Below are positions 27,629 through 38,159 of a stretch of 64,000 nucleotides of DNA, in pieces. Each line of letters starts with the position of its first letter. The stretch's first letter is position 1. The stretch comes from Eudorina sp. 2006-703-Eu-15 (lineage: Eukaryota > Chlorophyta > Chlorophyceae > Chlamydomonadales > Volvocaceae), in NCBI GenBank assembly GCA_003117195.1, contig BDSI01000057.1, forward strand, positions 1 to 64,000. The letters are read 5' to 3'. The notes beneath the pieces are model-generated. The model did not search any database. It worked only from the letters and a program-made list of their open reading frames with translations, and had not been told where the DNA came from. The position numbers were made by a program, and so were the translations under genes.

Positions 27629-28203
27629 ATCCCTCCGGGGTCCGCTGTAAACTTCATTCATTCACATACTAGATGGGCTGTACGTACGTCACATGCGCTC
27701 CAGGGGGCGTGCTATTGCTGGTCCCCCTTTAACGATGCTTCCTATCTGCAAGAAGGCGCATCGATGGCCGCGACTGAGGGTTCCTTCCTTACCTTCGTGC
27801 GGAGGTAATTAAAATCTAGCACCACAGGTCGGCCCTCCGTCGCGCCTCGAATGCTGAAGTTCCGGGCAAGAAGCAGCAAATCACCCGGCGCTGTGCCTGT
27901 CCCGGTCGACGCCGGGAAGTCCGCGTCCTCCAGTTTGACGTCGCTAAGAAGGGCGACTGAAGAGACTGTCGGGTTCTTCAATGCGGCCACCAGTCCCGAT
28001 CCCGTGCTGCACTGTACTTCTGCATTTCTGTAGTCATTGACATCCAGCGCTGCTACTGAGGCCACAAAGAGTCCGTGGAAGTGCAAAACTAGGAACGCCG
28101 TAGCAAACGTGGTCACGGAATACTGAGCAGGAGACATGAGATTTTGTAGCGCAAGAACCTGTCTATGCATTCGATGACGATTCGGTCTTGAAAATCTAGT
28201 CAT
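14711..28203 (-). CDS. Receptor-like TKL-type protein kinase, about 1150 aa, 14 exons
   Basis: Predicted membrane receptor kinase that phosphorylates protein Ser/Thr or Tyr using ATP. Exons in coding order: 28203-27793, 26075-25879, 25155-24825, 23925-23694, 23174-23045, 22585-22263, 21869-20777, 18588-18544, 18316-18223, 17926-17860, 17681-17617, 17058-16996, 15659-15603, 15055-14711. All have GT-AG borders, phases agree, and the sum is 3453 nt. Domains: hydrophobic signal segment about residues 28-52; ectodomain about 53-340 of the type seen in many Chlamydomonas receptor kinases; Pro/Ser linker (PPPPPAPPLPPALPPP); transmembrane helix about 382-406; kinase about 610-1130. Kinase motifs: GKGASG (615), VAVK (Lys635), HPNIV, HRDLKPGNVL (Asp975), DFG (997), APE (1022), DVYAFGVILWEM (1037). 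About 245 low-complexity residues separate Lys635 from helix alpha-C (Glu900). Met1, Met12 or Met23 could be the start; Met23 (28137) gives the cleanest signal peptide. The last exon's end is less certain. Ligand unknown. Confidence 0.85.
15080..15262. repeat. AT-rich TA/ATAC microsatellite in kinase intron
   Basis: Runs of TATATA, ATACAT and ACGTATA alternate through this stretch, immediately upstream (minus strand) of the acceptor of the last kinase exon. It generates meaningless Tyr/Ile/Thr/Val reading frames on both strands. Confidence 0.85.
17496..17577. repeat. 41-bp direct tandem duplication in kinase intron
   Basis: The segment beginning CCCTTTCCAGCGCGGTTCAT occurs twice in a row with a period of 41 bp and no mismatch that I can see. 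It lies in the intron between the HRDLKP exon and the DFG exon of the kinase gene. Confidence 0.9.
18588..20777. other. Long intron with G-rich GTTA/TAAAC near-repeats
   Basis: This is the longest of the clear kinase introns, about 2.2 kb. It contains two imperfect direct repeats (AAGGATAAATGAGTTTC at about 18911 and 18955; CATGGAGCTA(A/G)CGGCTTGCAC at about 19500 and 19539). A patch at about 19910-20080 repeats short motifs such as GTTAA, GTAAACG and TTAAACGGGG. No exon could be recognised inside. Confidence 0.6.
25562..25716 (+). repeat. SINE-like dispersed repeat, truncated copy 1
   Basis: Shares GGGTGATGGAGGATGGGTGC, GCTATCTGGGCCCGTTGGAA and GGGTCCACCTTGTAACGG with the copies near 29.9, 34.2 and 41.6 kb, with small insertions relative to them. 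It lies in the second kinase intron, counted from exon 2 to exon 3. The 5' part present in the 41.6-kb copy is missing. Confidence 0.8.
27542..27625 (+). repeat. (CA)n microsatellite in first kinase intron
   Basis: Nearly pure ACAC dinucleotide tract of about 84 bp with one TA interruption, located between exon 1 and exon 2 of the kinase gene. Confidence 0.97.
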
Positions 28204-29900
28204 TCAAGATACAGTCACCGCAGTCATCGAGAAGTTGATACAACGCTCTCAGTTCATAATATCTTCACTTCACAATGGAGATTCCGGGCATTGTGCAAGC
28301 CGCCCTTGAGCATTTTACAAAGAATGCAGGTCGTCTTATTCAAGGTGCAAGGCCTTATTTCTGGTATCTGTTCTTTTCATATTCAACACGACCACATAGG
28401 GATGTCGACTGTAAGTGGTGCGTGTTGGCAACAAGGTTAAAAGGGGAACCAGCACTTAAGCCGCGCGTCGCATTTCTCTGAGCAGTACACTCCTGTACGC
28501 CCAGACGGGAAACAGTTTGTAACTATGCATGTGGACCCGAACACAACTTCTCGCCCAAGCCAGCTTTACTGGTATCGAGATAGCATCGCACAGCATATTC
28601 AGGTGTGACAAGACTGCATGAAAATGGGTACAACCTCGCTTTTCCCTTAGTCAGTAAACTTGTTGACTTTTACTAACGAGAATTGGAGAACATTATATTT
28701 TTAGATGGTTTTGCAGTTCGTCATTCTATTGAACCTGGCTCAGACGGCCGTGGCTGCGGTAATCTCCGTAGTTTTGCCGGGTTGCGGCGCTGAAAGTTTT
28801 GACCAAAAAGTTCGAGATTAAATCCTCGCAATAACATTGGTTTCACAGAATAGTTGTTAGCCTCAAGATTAACAGTGCTTGTGATCAAGTTCCACCCATA
28901 TCAATTGCGCTCTTTCTGATTTCCAAAGGACTTGACGTACAAAATGCGAACGTTGTGACGACAAAAAAGAAACGAAAGAGATTTAATCTGAGCTTGTGGC
29001 AAATGGTAAGAACGATAGAGGCAAGGTAAAACATGGTATGCAAAAGCTATTTGGCGGATCAGCGGCGGACCGAAGGCCTCGGCCTCCGTTTAACGCGGTT
29101 ACGTGCGAGGCTGTACATGCTATTCCCGAGCGGAACGATAGAGAAAACATGAATATGGGATTTAAATTGCTGTTCATCAGTCAGGAAGCGCGGGTCTGCG
29201 TTCAACGCGGTTAGGAACAAACTTGTCTAAAAGCACGGTCGCGGGCAAGTAAAAATTGGGTGTGAATGGTGGTGTTCTGCGACAGGAAGGGGGATGCGTC
29301 GCTGCGTCGTATGGCATCGGCAATGGTAATGGCACAACTAAACCGACAAGCAAGGTCAAAACCGGCGGAGTTTCAAAATTAGACCTGAGCAAGCGGCCGT
29401 TCGTGCCGGCAATCGTACTGTAGACCGCCAATCAACGACGAATTTTTAACAACCATACCGCGGCGACCACTACCTACTCCTAATAACGAGTACCTTCCCG
29501 GCCATACCAGCACTGGTTTTGGGTTTGTTTGGGGTTTAGCCGTTGGGGCCGGTGGGTTTGGGTTCAGCCGTGAAGCCCAACAGCCGCGCGCACTGCCCAG
29601 TGAAGGAGCGGTCGAAATCCCAGGAAAGCCTACATACCTGGCCTACCTGCTGGCACGCCATGTGGTCGAGAAAGACAATACTGCCGTGCTGTCAAAGAGA
29701 GTCGCCCAGAACACCAGATAAGTCAAATACTGTAGCCGAGCTACACAACACGCCTTTCAGATGGCATGGCCCAGGCTGCCAAACAGAAGAGCCGCCCAGC
29801 ATGATAAGCTCTACAGGATACAGCCCGTGCGTGCTGCCAGCAGGAGCCGTCCTCACAAAGCAAACAGACAGGGTCACTGTGTCGTCGTGTAGGTGTAATC
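28204..29900. other. Upstream flank of kinase gene; no confident gene
   Basis: Noticeably more AT-rich than the rest. A 68-codon plus-strand frame at 28275-28481 begins 72 bp from the kinase start in the divergent direction (MEIPGIVQAALEHFTKNAG), but has no recognised domain and no splice continuation I could establish. AACGCGGTTA occurs twice (about 29092 and 29206). I see no other structure I can support. Confidence 0.4.
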
Positions 29901-29902
29901 CT

Positions 29903-30126
29903 TACAAGGTGGACCCGATTCCCGACCGGCGGGTGTTCCACGGGCCCAGATAGGTCGTAGGTGCCTCACCTCATCAACCCCTACCAAGGACTGCGCACCC
30001 ATCCTCCACCATCCGCGGGTTTGGGGGGCCGGGGGTCATGCAGTTACACCGGCCACCACATCAGGTTACCAGCGCGCCAGGATTGTCTCTCCTGGAAACC
30101 GCGCCAGACCCGCCGAATCACGTGGG
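29903..30126 (-). repeat. SINE-like dispersed repeat, copy 2
   Basis: Reverse-orientation relative of the 41.6-kb copy. Shared blocks include AAGGTGGACCCG, CATCAACCCCTACCAAGGAC, GCGCACCCATCCTCCA, ACCAGCGCGCCAGGATTG and GGAAACCGCGCCAGACCCGC. It abuts the 42-bp minisatellite on its right. Confidence 0.85.
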
Positions 30127-30182
30127 AGGGGTCACTGCTGGAACCGTCAATATGGACGGGGCTGACTTCACACTCTAACAAA

Positions 30183-31108
30183 CAGCCAGGTCGGCCAACG
30201 GAGCCACCGCCCTGACATGTCATACGGCCGGGTTGGCAAACAGCATCCCCGCTGACAGGCCTTATGGCAGAGCTGGCCAATTGAGCAGCCGCGCTGACAT
30301 GCCATACGGCCGGGCTGGCCATTTCAGCCACTGCCCTACCATGCCATACGGCCGGGCTGGCCATTTGAGCCGCCGCCCAGACATGCCTAACAAGCCATAC
30401 GGCCAGGCTGGTCAATGGAGTCGCCGCCCTGACATGCCATGTGGCCGGACTGGCGAACAGAGCAGCCGCGCCTACACACCATACGGCCGGGATGGCGATT
30501 AGAGCAGCCGTGCTGACATGCCATACGGCCGGGCTGGCCAACGGAGCCACAGCCCTGACATGCCATACGGTCGGGCTGGCCAACGGAGCCGCCGCCCTGA
30601 TACGCCATACGGCCGGACTGGCAAATAGAGAAGCTACGCTGACATGCGATATGGCCGGGCTGGCGAACAGAGCAGCCGCGCAGACACGTTATACGACCGG
30701 TCAGGCAAATAGAGCCGCCGCGCTGACATGTCATACAGCCGGGCTGGCCAATGAGGCCACTCCCATGACATGCCATACCGCTAGGCTGGCCAACAGAGCC
30801 CCCGCCCTGACATGCCATACAGCCGGGCTGGCCAATGGAGCCCCCGCCCTGACACGCCATACGGCCGGGCTGGCCAACAGAGCCCCCGCCCTGACATGCC
30901 ATACAGCCGGGCTGGCCAATGGAGCCCCCGCCCTGACATGCCATACCGCCGGGCTTGCCAACGGACCCGCCGCCCTGACATGCCATACAGCCGGGCTGGC
31001 CAAGAGAGCCCCCGCCCTGACATGCCATACCGCCGGGCTTGCCAACGGACCCGCCGCCCTGACATGCCATACGGCCAGGCTGTCCAATGGGGCCACACCC
31101 ATGACATG
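30183..31108. repeat. 42-bp minisatellite, about 22 copies
   Basis: A 42-bp unit (anchor GACATGCCATACGGCCGGGC followed by TGGCCAA and a GAGCC block) is repeated about 22 times with scattered substitutions and a few length changes. Because 42 is a multiple of three, the minus strand reads as a repeated 14-residue pattern (MACQGGGSVGQPGR). I regard this as a by-product and not a protein. The array abuts the 3' end of a LINE remnant on one side and a SINE-like repeat on the other. Confidence 0.93.
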
Positions 31109-32156
31109 AGTCTGGTCTGTTCCCTGGGGTCTGATTGCACAGCGGGGCAACAGTACCCATGGGATAGCAACGGGCGGGATCCCCAGAAGTGGATAAAGCC
31201 AAGCACGGGGAAGGTCGCCCACACAGGCACCCCATTACCCAGCTACCACCGCCCCTCGAGCACCCAGCGCTGCATCCCCTCGATGTTTTGGTAGACCCAC
31301 GCCTGGCTCGTGACAGTGCCCAGAGACCGCTAGTGGAGCACCCCGCATCCAACGAAACACCGTGACCAATCAACAAAATACTAACGGAAGTCCGGCCCCC
31401 TACAGCAGCTGAGGGCAGGCCAGGTCCCCGACTCGGGCCACGGGTAGGGAAACCCGTAGCAAAAACAGAGGACGGGGCGCCCGTGCCTCAGCCCTCAGGA
31501 GCAGGCCTTGCACACCGCAAGACTCCCCCTGATACTCTCAAACAAAGGTTGGAATGGCCCCACCGAGGTCCACCCACGTCGCGGGAGGTAGGCCCAACTG
31601 GGCAATCCCATGAAGGCGGCCCCGAAAGTCGGCGATCGCGCGCAGCTCCCCCTGCTCTGCCAAGTCCTGCAGTCCTGCCCCGGCGACACAGCCGGACCCT
31701 GACAGGGCGCTGTCCGCCGCAGGGCCGCCACCATGAATCGGCGGCCAGTCTCCATGGCCGCGACCGCCGCCAACACCACCACATCCCAGACACATTGCCC
31801 CACGGGCGGCAGGGGCTCCGTTAGCCAAACATGCGCCCTGCGTAACCGTGCCCCTAGGCGAGATTCCACTTGACCCACCACCGCCTGGGCCACCGACACG
31901 ACCAGAAATGGTGCTGGCGGGTGTAGTGTATAACGATCCTGGATACGTATCATGAGATGTCACTGGAAGGCATCTGCCAGCTGGTCCTTTTCTGATAAGG
32001 CATGATACAACAGCGGGGTGTGTCTTCCCTCCCGCCTTCCACTGGGTACCCGCCGCACCCACACCGCGCCACCCTCGCGTGCCGCATATGGGAGTTGCCC
32101 AACAAAGGGATGCCGTCGACCGTAAGGCGCCAACAAGCCTCTCTATGCTCATTTTT

Positions 32157-33231
<1,075 letters not shown>

Positions 33232-33542
33232 TTTTCCGGCTTCGAGGAAGCCGACCCCTACTTGTTTCACCGGGTATCAAGCCAGAGGCGGCTAAGCAGC
33301 CCCTGGACCCGGGCCGCCGCCGCCTGAGTGAGAGGGTCGAGGGCCCCCAAACCTAGCGCCTCGCTGGCAAACAGCAAGTGAGCTGCACTGCGTCAATCCG
33401 CCACCTCGGCCAGTTGCATCACCGTACCCATCCGAACAGAATACTCCCCCAGGGCCACCTTCAGCCCATTATTCAACCGCCAACCCATGCGATCGATCAG
33501 CATGGCCGACACCTCCTCTTCCTTTGGCACGTGTCACCCCTA

Positions 33543-34048
33543 GGCAGTGTTGCTATCTTAAATAAAAAGAATATTTACGGGCCAAAACCCCGGAAATTTT
33601 TTATTTCCCGGACCCCCAAGAAACCTGCGAGATTTCATTTATTTGACGCTGTGGAGAGCCGGAAATCTGCCCTGCCAACTATTTTCCAGACTACCAAAAG
33701 GGCCTGGAAATCTGCAGGCGCAGGGGCAATTTCTGCATCGTACACCTGTCTACCGCCAAAACACACTCTGATGCCGTGTCCCCAACTCCGTCTCCCACAT
33801 GCATCCGCGACGCAAGGAAAGCGCGCTTCAGGGCTCCAAGACTGAGAATCTATGTTGTAGCTGTGGTAGCAGTGGCCCTGCTGTCGAAACACGCAGAAAT
33901 ATTTTTCCGGCCTGCCTCGGAGGTTTTTATTTCCTGGCACCTCGGAAGCCCCCCAAAATCTGCCCTGCCAAAGGTTTTTTGGCTACTGGCGACAGGCCGG
34001 AAACCTGCGGAATTCTATTTCCCCGTTTTGGAAAATAGCAACACTGCC
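33543..34048. mobile_element. 506-bp MITE with 14-bp inverted repeats and CCTA duplication
   Basis: Starts GGCAGTGTTGCTAT and ends with its exact reverse complement ATAGCAACACTGCC. The flanks are CCTA on both sides (33539-33542 and 34049-34052), a 4-bp target-site duplication. It sits inside the LINE remnant. The interior repeats CCGGAAA/TTTCCGG-like subterminal motifs and has no coding capacity, which fits a miniature inverted-repeat transposable element. The family is not identified. Confidence 0.88.
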
Positions 34049-34221
34049 CCTAGGCCCAGCTGCCCGTATCTTTTGGGCTTTTGTCACCAGGCCGCTGGTA
34101 GCCTTGCCCGAAGGTCCACCAGGCGCCAGCCTAGCTGGGCCCATTGCCGCCATGCCCCCGCGCGAGGGCCAAGGCAGTCATGTACGTTAACGTCGCCCAC
34201 GCCCACGCCCGTGCGGGCGGA

Positions 34222-34440
34222 ACGGTGTGTAAGTTGGACCCGTTTCCCGACCGTGTGTTCCAACGGGCCCAGATAGCTCGTAGGCGCCTCATCTCATCAA
34301 CCCCTACCAAGGACTGCGCACCCATCCTCCATCACCCGCGGGGGGGTCACGCACTCATACCGGCCACTACACCAGGTTACCAGCGCGCCAGGATTGCCTC
34401 TCCTGGAAACCGCGCCAGACCCGCCTAATCACACGGCGGT
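34222..34440 (-). repeat. SINE-like dispersed repeat, copy 3
   Basis: Reverse-orientation copy sharing GGACCCG, CAACGGGCCCAGATAGCTCG, CATCAACCCCTACCAAGGAC and GGAAACCGCGCCAGACCCGC with the other copies. On the minus strand it lies directly downstream of a tRNA-like segment (34441-34510), the arrangement expected for a tRNA-derived SINE. Within the body TGGTGTAGTGGC also resembles a pol III A box. Confidence 0.82.
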
Positions 34441-34510
34441 GAGGCGACGGAGATTCGAACCGCCGATCTCTGGACAGAATGCCTGTGTCTTTCCCATTAG
34501 ACGACCCCCC
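34441..34510 (-). other. tRNA-like segment (possible SINE head)
   Basis: On the minus strand a D-arm GTCT-AATGGGAA-AGAC and a B-box-like GGTTCGAATCT occur at tRNA-like spacing. The acceptor stem does not pair and no 7-nt anticodon loop on a 5-bp stem can be formed. It is therefore a tRNA relic or SINE head and not a working tRNA. The 41.6-kb copy lacks it. Confidence 0.45.
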
Positions 34511-34749
34511 CAACTGTTACGATGCTGGCAAGCACTGTGTGCAGGGCGCCGCCCGTGTCCAGTGAGGTACGGTACAGTGAGGAGATTCGGCCTTTTGTTA
34601 TTTTGTTATTAGTGATTTCGTTATTAGTCATAAGCATAGCGTAGAGCAGAACTAGGGTAGAGGTTTCGAACGCCGTACGCAGAAGCAGTGGGGGCATGCA
34701 GGGCTCCCCTGCTCTATGAGGTACGACACAGCAAGGAGATTCAGCATTG

Positions 34750-35564
34750 TCATTTCAAAAACTTTTGAGGCGTAGGGTACCGCCCAATTAGGACAGATGT
34801 TGCGAATAATCTGCCGTGGTGAGTTGCAGGAGGGCGCGCAATGCCGCGGGTACGACGGATTGGGTACGGCACGGCGAGGAGGTCCCGGCCCTTGGTTACG
34901 TGAAGTCCGCACGGCCGATTGCATATCAGCGGGCCGATTGCCCATTCTGTTGGGAGGTACACCTTGAAAACGCGGGTGGCGTTGAGTCGCGTGTCGTGAA
35001 CCACCATACTCGCCACGCCGAACAAGACGTGAACCGGGATGGTGCATGTGAGCGGGTCCCCCACACTCGCACGACGACGGGCGACGTCTAGTCCATACAC
35101 GAACGCGCTTGCGAACGACGGACACCCCAAGTCGTGGTGCGCACACCACCACGACGTCTCGCATGCGGTAAGCTTCACGTCCCGGCCGCTCTTTTGCACG
35201 TCGACGTCTGCACGGGTCGGGCCATGTGAAAGCAAATCCCGCGGTTGCAAGCTAAGCACTTTGCTATGTCCCCGCTGGGCGCCGCACCCGTGTCTCCATT
35301 GACAAGTTGCAGCGACAACGTGCTATATCTATGCTGCGCAGAGCCCGGACACGTCCGTCGTTCCGGCGCCTTTGGCAGTTCGCATCTGACGGTCGGCAGA
35401 AACTCGGGCACCATAGCCAGTAACGCATTCTCTGCCAGAAACCGAAAGGCGTTGGGGCCGCTGGGACGCCATGAAAATCTGAACGTCACCTCATCAGGTG
35501 TTCGCTGACCCTCGCGGACCTCAAACATGTTATCAATGCGTCGGTGAACTTCACGTGTATGCAT
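34750..35564 (-). CDS. Two overlapping unassigned reading frames, possibly one broken gene
   Basis: The frame 35564-35175 (129 codons, with TPDEVTFRFSWRPSGPNAFR) overlaps 35259-34750 (169 codons, with LTCTIPVHVLFGVASMVVHD) in a different frame. Both look more protein-like than their opposite strands, and a single frameshift or an intron in 35175-35259 would join them. Codon use is less GC-biased than in the confident genes. I recognise no domain. Given the surrounding transposon remnants it could be a decayed mobile-element gene, or it could be non-coding. Confidence 0.25.
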
Positions 35565-35930
35565 ATGCCTAATAAATCCGTTTCTTGTGGTTCAGCGTTC
35601 GCCGTGCGGTATTCCTCAATCCTCTCTGGCCGCACGTCGGGGACGGACAACTTTGCAGGGCCTCATAATAATAATGGTCTTCGTATTATTCCTGTTTCCT
35701 TTTCTTCCTATGGTCCTTGTTTGAGGGCGTTGACCGAAAATCACATGGCGGGGCATGTACGACTGTCCCTAAATTTTTACTTGCCCTGACCCGCAATTTT
35801 TGTACGCCCGCGATCAAAAGCACGCGAGCCATGCAGAGGAAATGTGATGTGAAACGCATCTTTGGAAAGTGAAATCAAGGCTTTTTTAAAAGTTGCCAAT
35901 TCGTCCCAGCGGCGCGGTTGGTCACAGGCA
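35565..35930. other. Unassigned spacer
   Basis: No reading frame, repeat or motif that I can support. Confidence 0.4.
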
Positions 35931-35934
35931 CAGC

Positions 35935-36770
35935 TGATTTGAAAGGGGCCGGGTCAGGTTTGCGTGGCAGGGTTGGTCGGATCGGATCCGAGCGGTAGGG
36001 TTGGGTCCAAGGGTTGGGGCTGTGTCTCATGGGGTTGGGTCAACCAGGTCTCAGCGGTCGGGTCAGTTACCGTCCCGTGACTTGGGCCGCATGACAGGGT
36101 CTCAGGGTTTGGGTTCGGTCCCACAGGCCTTGGTGCAAGGGTATACTACGATCAGGTACGATCTCAGAGGTCGGGTTGGGTCCCAGGGGTAGGTCGGGCC
36201 GGATCCCAGAGTCGGACAAGCGAGGGGCCGGGCCACGTCACAGGAGCCATATCTGGTGACAGGGCATAATATGGTCTACATGGTAACAGGGGTCGGGGCG
36301 GGTCCGAGATAGGGGCCTGGTCAGGTCCCATGGATCGACTTTGGTCTGGGGGGTCAGGTTGGGTCTTCGGGTTCCGGTGAGTTCCCAGGGGCAGGGTGGG
36401 GCCCTAAAGGTTGGGTCGGGACCAATGGTCTGGGTCGCGTCCGAAAGGCATGCACTATCTGGTGTCAGGGCCAAGTCTGGTCCCAGGGCCTGGGTCGGGT
36501 CTCTAGGGGCTGGCTCGGGTCCCAGGGGCCGCGTCAGGTCCTAGTAAGGGAATCGGGTGCCAAAGGCTGAGTTGGGTTCTTGCGACTGAGTCTGATCCCA
36601 GGCTACCTGAGTCGGGTCCGAGGGGCGAGCGAGGGTCGGGTTTGGTCCGAGGGGCGAGCGAGGGTCGGGTTTGGTCCGAGGGGCGAGCGAGGGTCGGGTT
36701 GGGTCCGAGGGGCGAGGTAGGAAGGGTCCCAGGCAAGAACCAGGCCGCAGGGGTCCGGTCCACTCCCACT
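35935..36770. repeat. Degenerate G-rich tandem repeats (GGGTC/GGTTGGGTCC)
   Basis: The whole stretch is built of diverged variants of GGTTGGGTCCCAGGGGTCGG with loose spacing. At about 36614-36722 the array becomes regular, with a 29-bp unit (GTCCGAGGGGCGAGCGAGGG plus TCGGGTTTG) in about 3.7 copies. Reading frames through it are artefacts. Confidence 0.85.
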
Positions 36771-38159
36771 GGCCGTGTCGGGCCCTATGGACCGTGTTGG
36801 GCCCCATGGAACGTGTCGAGCCCACGTCGGACTGCATCCCGCCGCCACGCTCCAGCCTCCACCCTCAAAACCTCCCGCATGCCCTGCAACCCACCGCCCT
36901 GCGCGCCGTCCTCGCGGACTGCTGCCTCGCTGCCACGCCCTACCGCCACTACCGACCACCATCCCACCGCGCTGAAGACAAGTCCACCCATACCGTCACC
37001 TTGCTTCCTCACTGAAACCCCTGACCCCCGGTGTTGGATCCGGGATGGACAGCACCACCACCGCACCTTTACCCTGATGATGAACGACTTCCACCTTACT
37101 TGTGCTTGACTCCCTCCATCTTCTCGCCTGGTACGAATACCGTTTCCTTCTTCAACGTCACAAACACGCATGTCGTCACCTCCTCCGCCCAGCCTCACCT
37201 ACCCGGCTCCAATACTCCGATACCTCGATCGACGACCTCTTATCCCTGCACAAAACTCCCACATCGGCAACTACCTCTCCAGCGTCACAGGCATAGTAAC
37301 CTTCACGGTTTTCATCCGCCGGACCTCTCTGTTACCCCGCAGCGCATGACGACCTCCCTCCCGGCTCCGCCCCCTTCCTTGACATCCTTCTTGTCCACAC
37401 ACCCCTTGCCGGACGCCGCCGCCACATCACCCAACTGTGCGATAAACATATGCAGCCCCATTCCACCATCGTCAGCCTCACGCCTCGCTCGTCGCACGCG
37501 ACTCCAACGTCAATGACGAATATAAGCGCAACATCTTCACTGTTGCGTGGCCAGTTCCATCACCTTCGGCGCGTCATCTCGTGCCCCTTTACCTCCAACT
37601 TATCCAACTCCCCCCAGCCGCGCACCTCCATCCCGCCGCCGCGTTGCCCCCCGTCTGGCTTGGTGTGCAAGCCATCTTGTTCGTGTGTTGCGGCGCTGCT
37701 GGCCTCATGGCCTCTGTGGGGCTTCGTGTGAGTGCGCTCCCAAGCTTGCGGTCTCAGTGCGGCCTCGGTGCGGGCCCCACGGTTCGCCTCCCACGCTCCA
37801 CGGCCCCTCCCGCGGTACGTCCCGTATGCACGTCCGCACCTCTCTTCACCATCATCCAGCTTCAGCCTAGCTACCAATATCGTGCCACCCCTCATGCAAG
37901 GGATGCCCCGCTCCGACCGGGCACGGTGGGGAGCCAGCCAATCCCTCCGTGTGTCCTCCCGGTCACGCAGGCCCTCTACATCGTCGGCGCCCCGCCCCTC
38001 CCAGCCGAGCATTCCAGCCCAACGTACATGCCGTGCATTTCGTACCGTCTCCCATCCCTTATCACTTGCACGTCCGCTTGGACCCGTCTTTTTCATGCCG
38101 TGCTGCCGCCCCGCCACCCGCGAGATTGGCGAAGAAGTGTTGCATTAAAAATACACATG
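36771..38159. other. Unassigned C/T-rich region upstream of the polymerase pseudogene
   Basis: Plus-strand frames are broken and rich in Pro/Ser/Thr. Isolated stretches such as FSPGTNTVSFFNVTNTHVV (about 37123-37180) look protein-like, and the region directly precedes the DNA polymerase remnant, so it may be further decayed sequence of the same element. I cannot assign any part. Confidence 0.3.

Noticed and set aside
27383..27672. Frames encoding Cys-Val or His-Thr repeats
   Set aside because: Translation of the (CA)n microsatellite inside a kinase intron.
30387..31376. 329-codon minus-strand frame with a 14-residue repeat
   Set aside because: It follows the 42-bp minisatellite and runs from LINE remnant sequence in another frame. 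No start context or codon bias supports a protein.
34441..34510. Functional tRNA gene on the minus strand
   Set aside because: The D-arm and B box are present, but the acceptor stem fails to pair and no proper anticodon arm forms.
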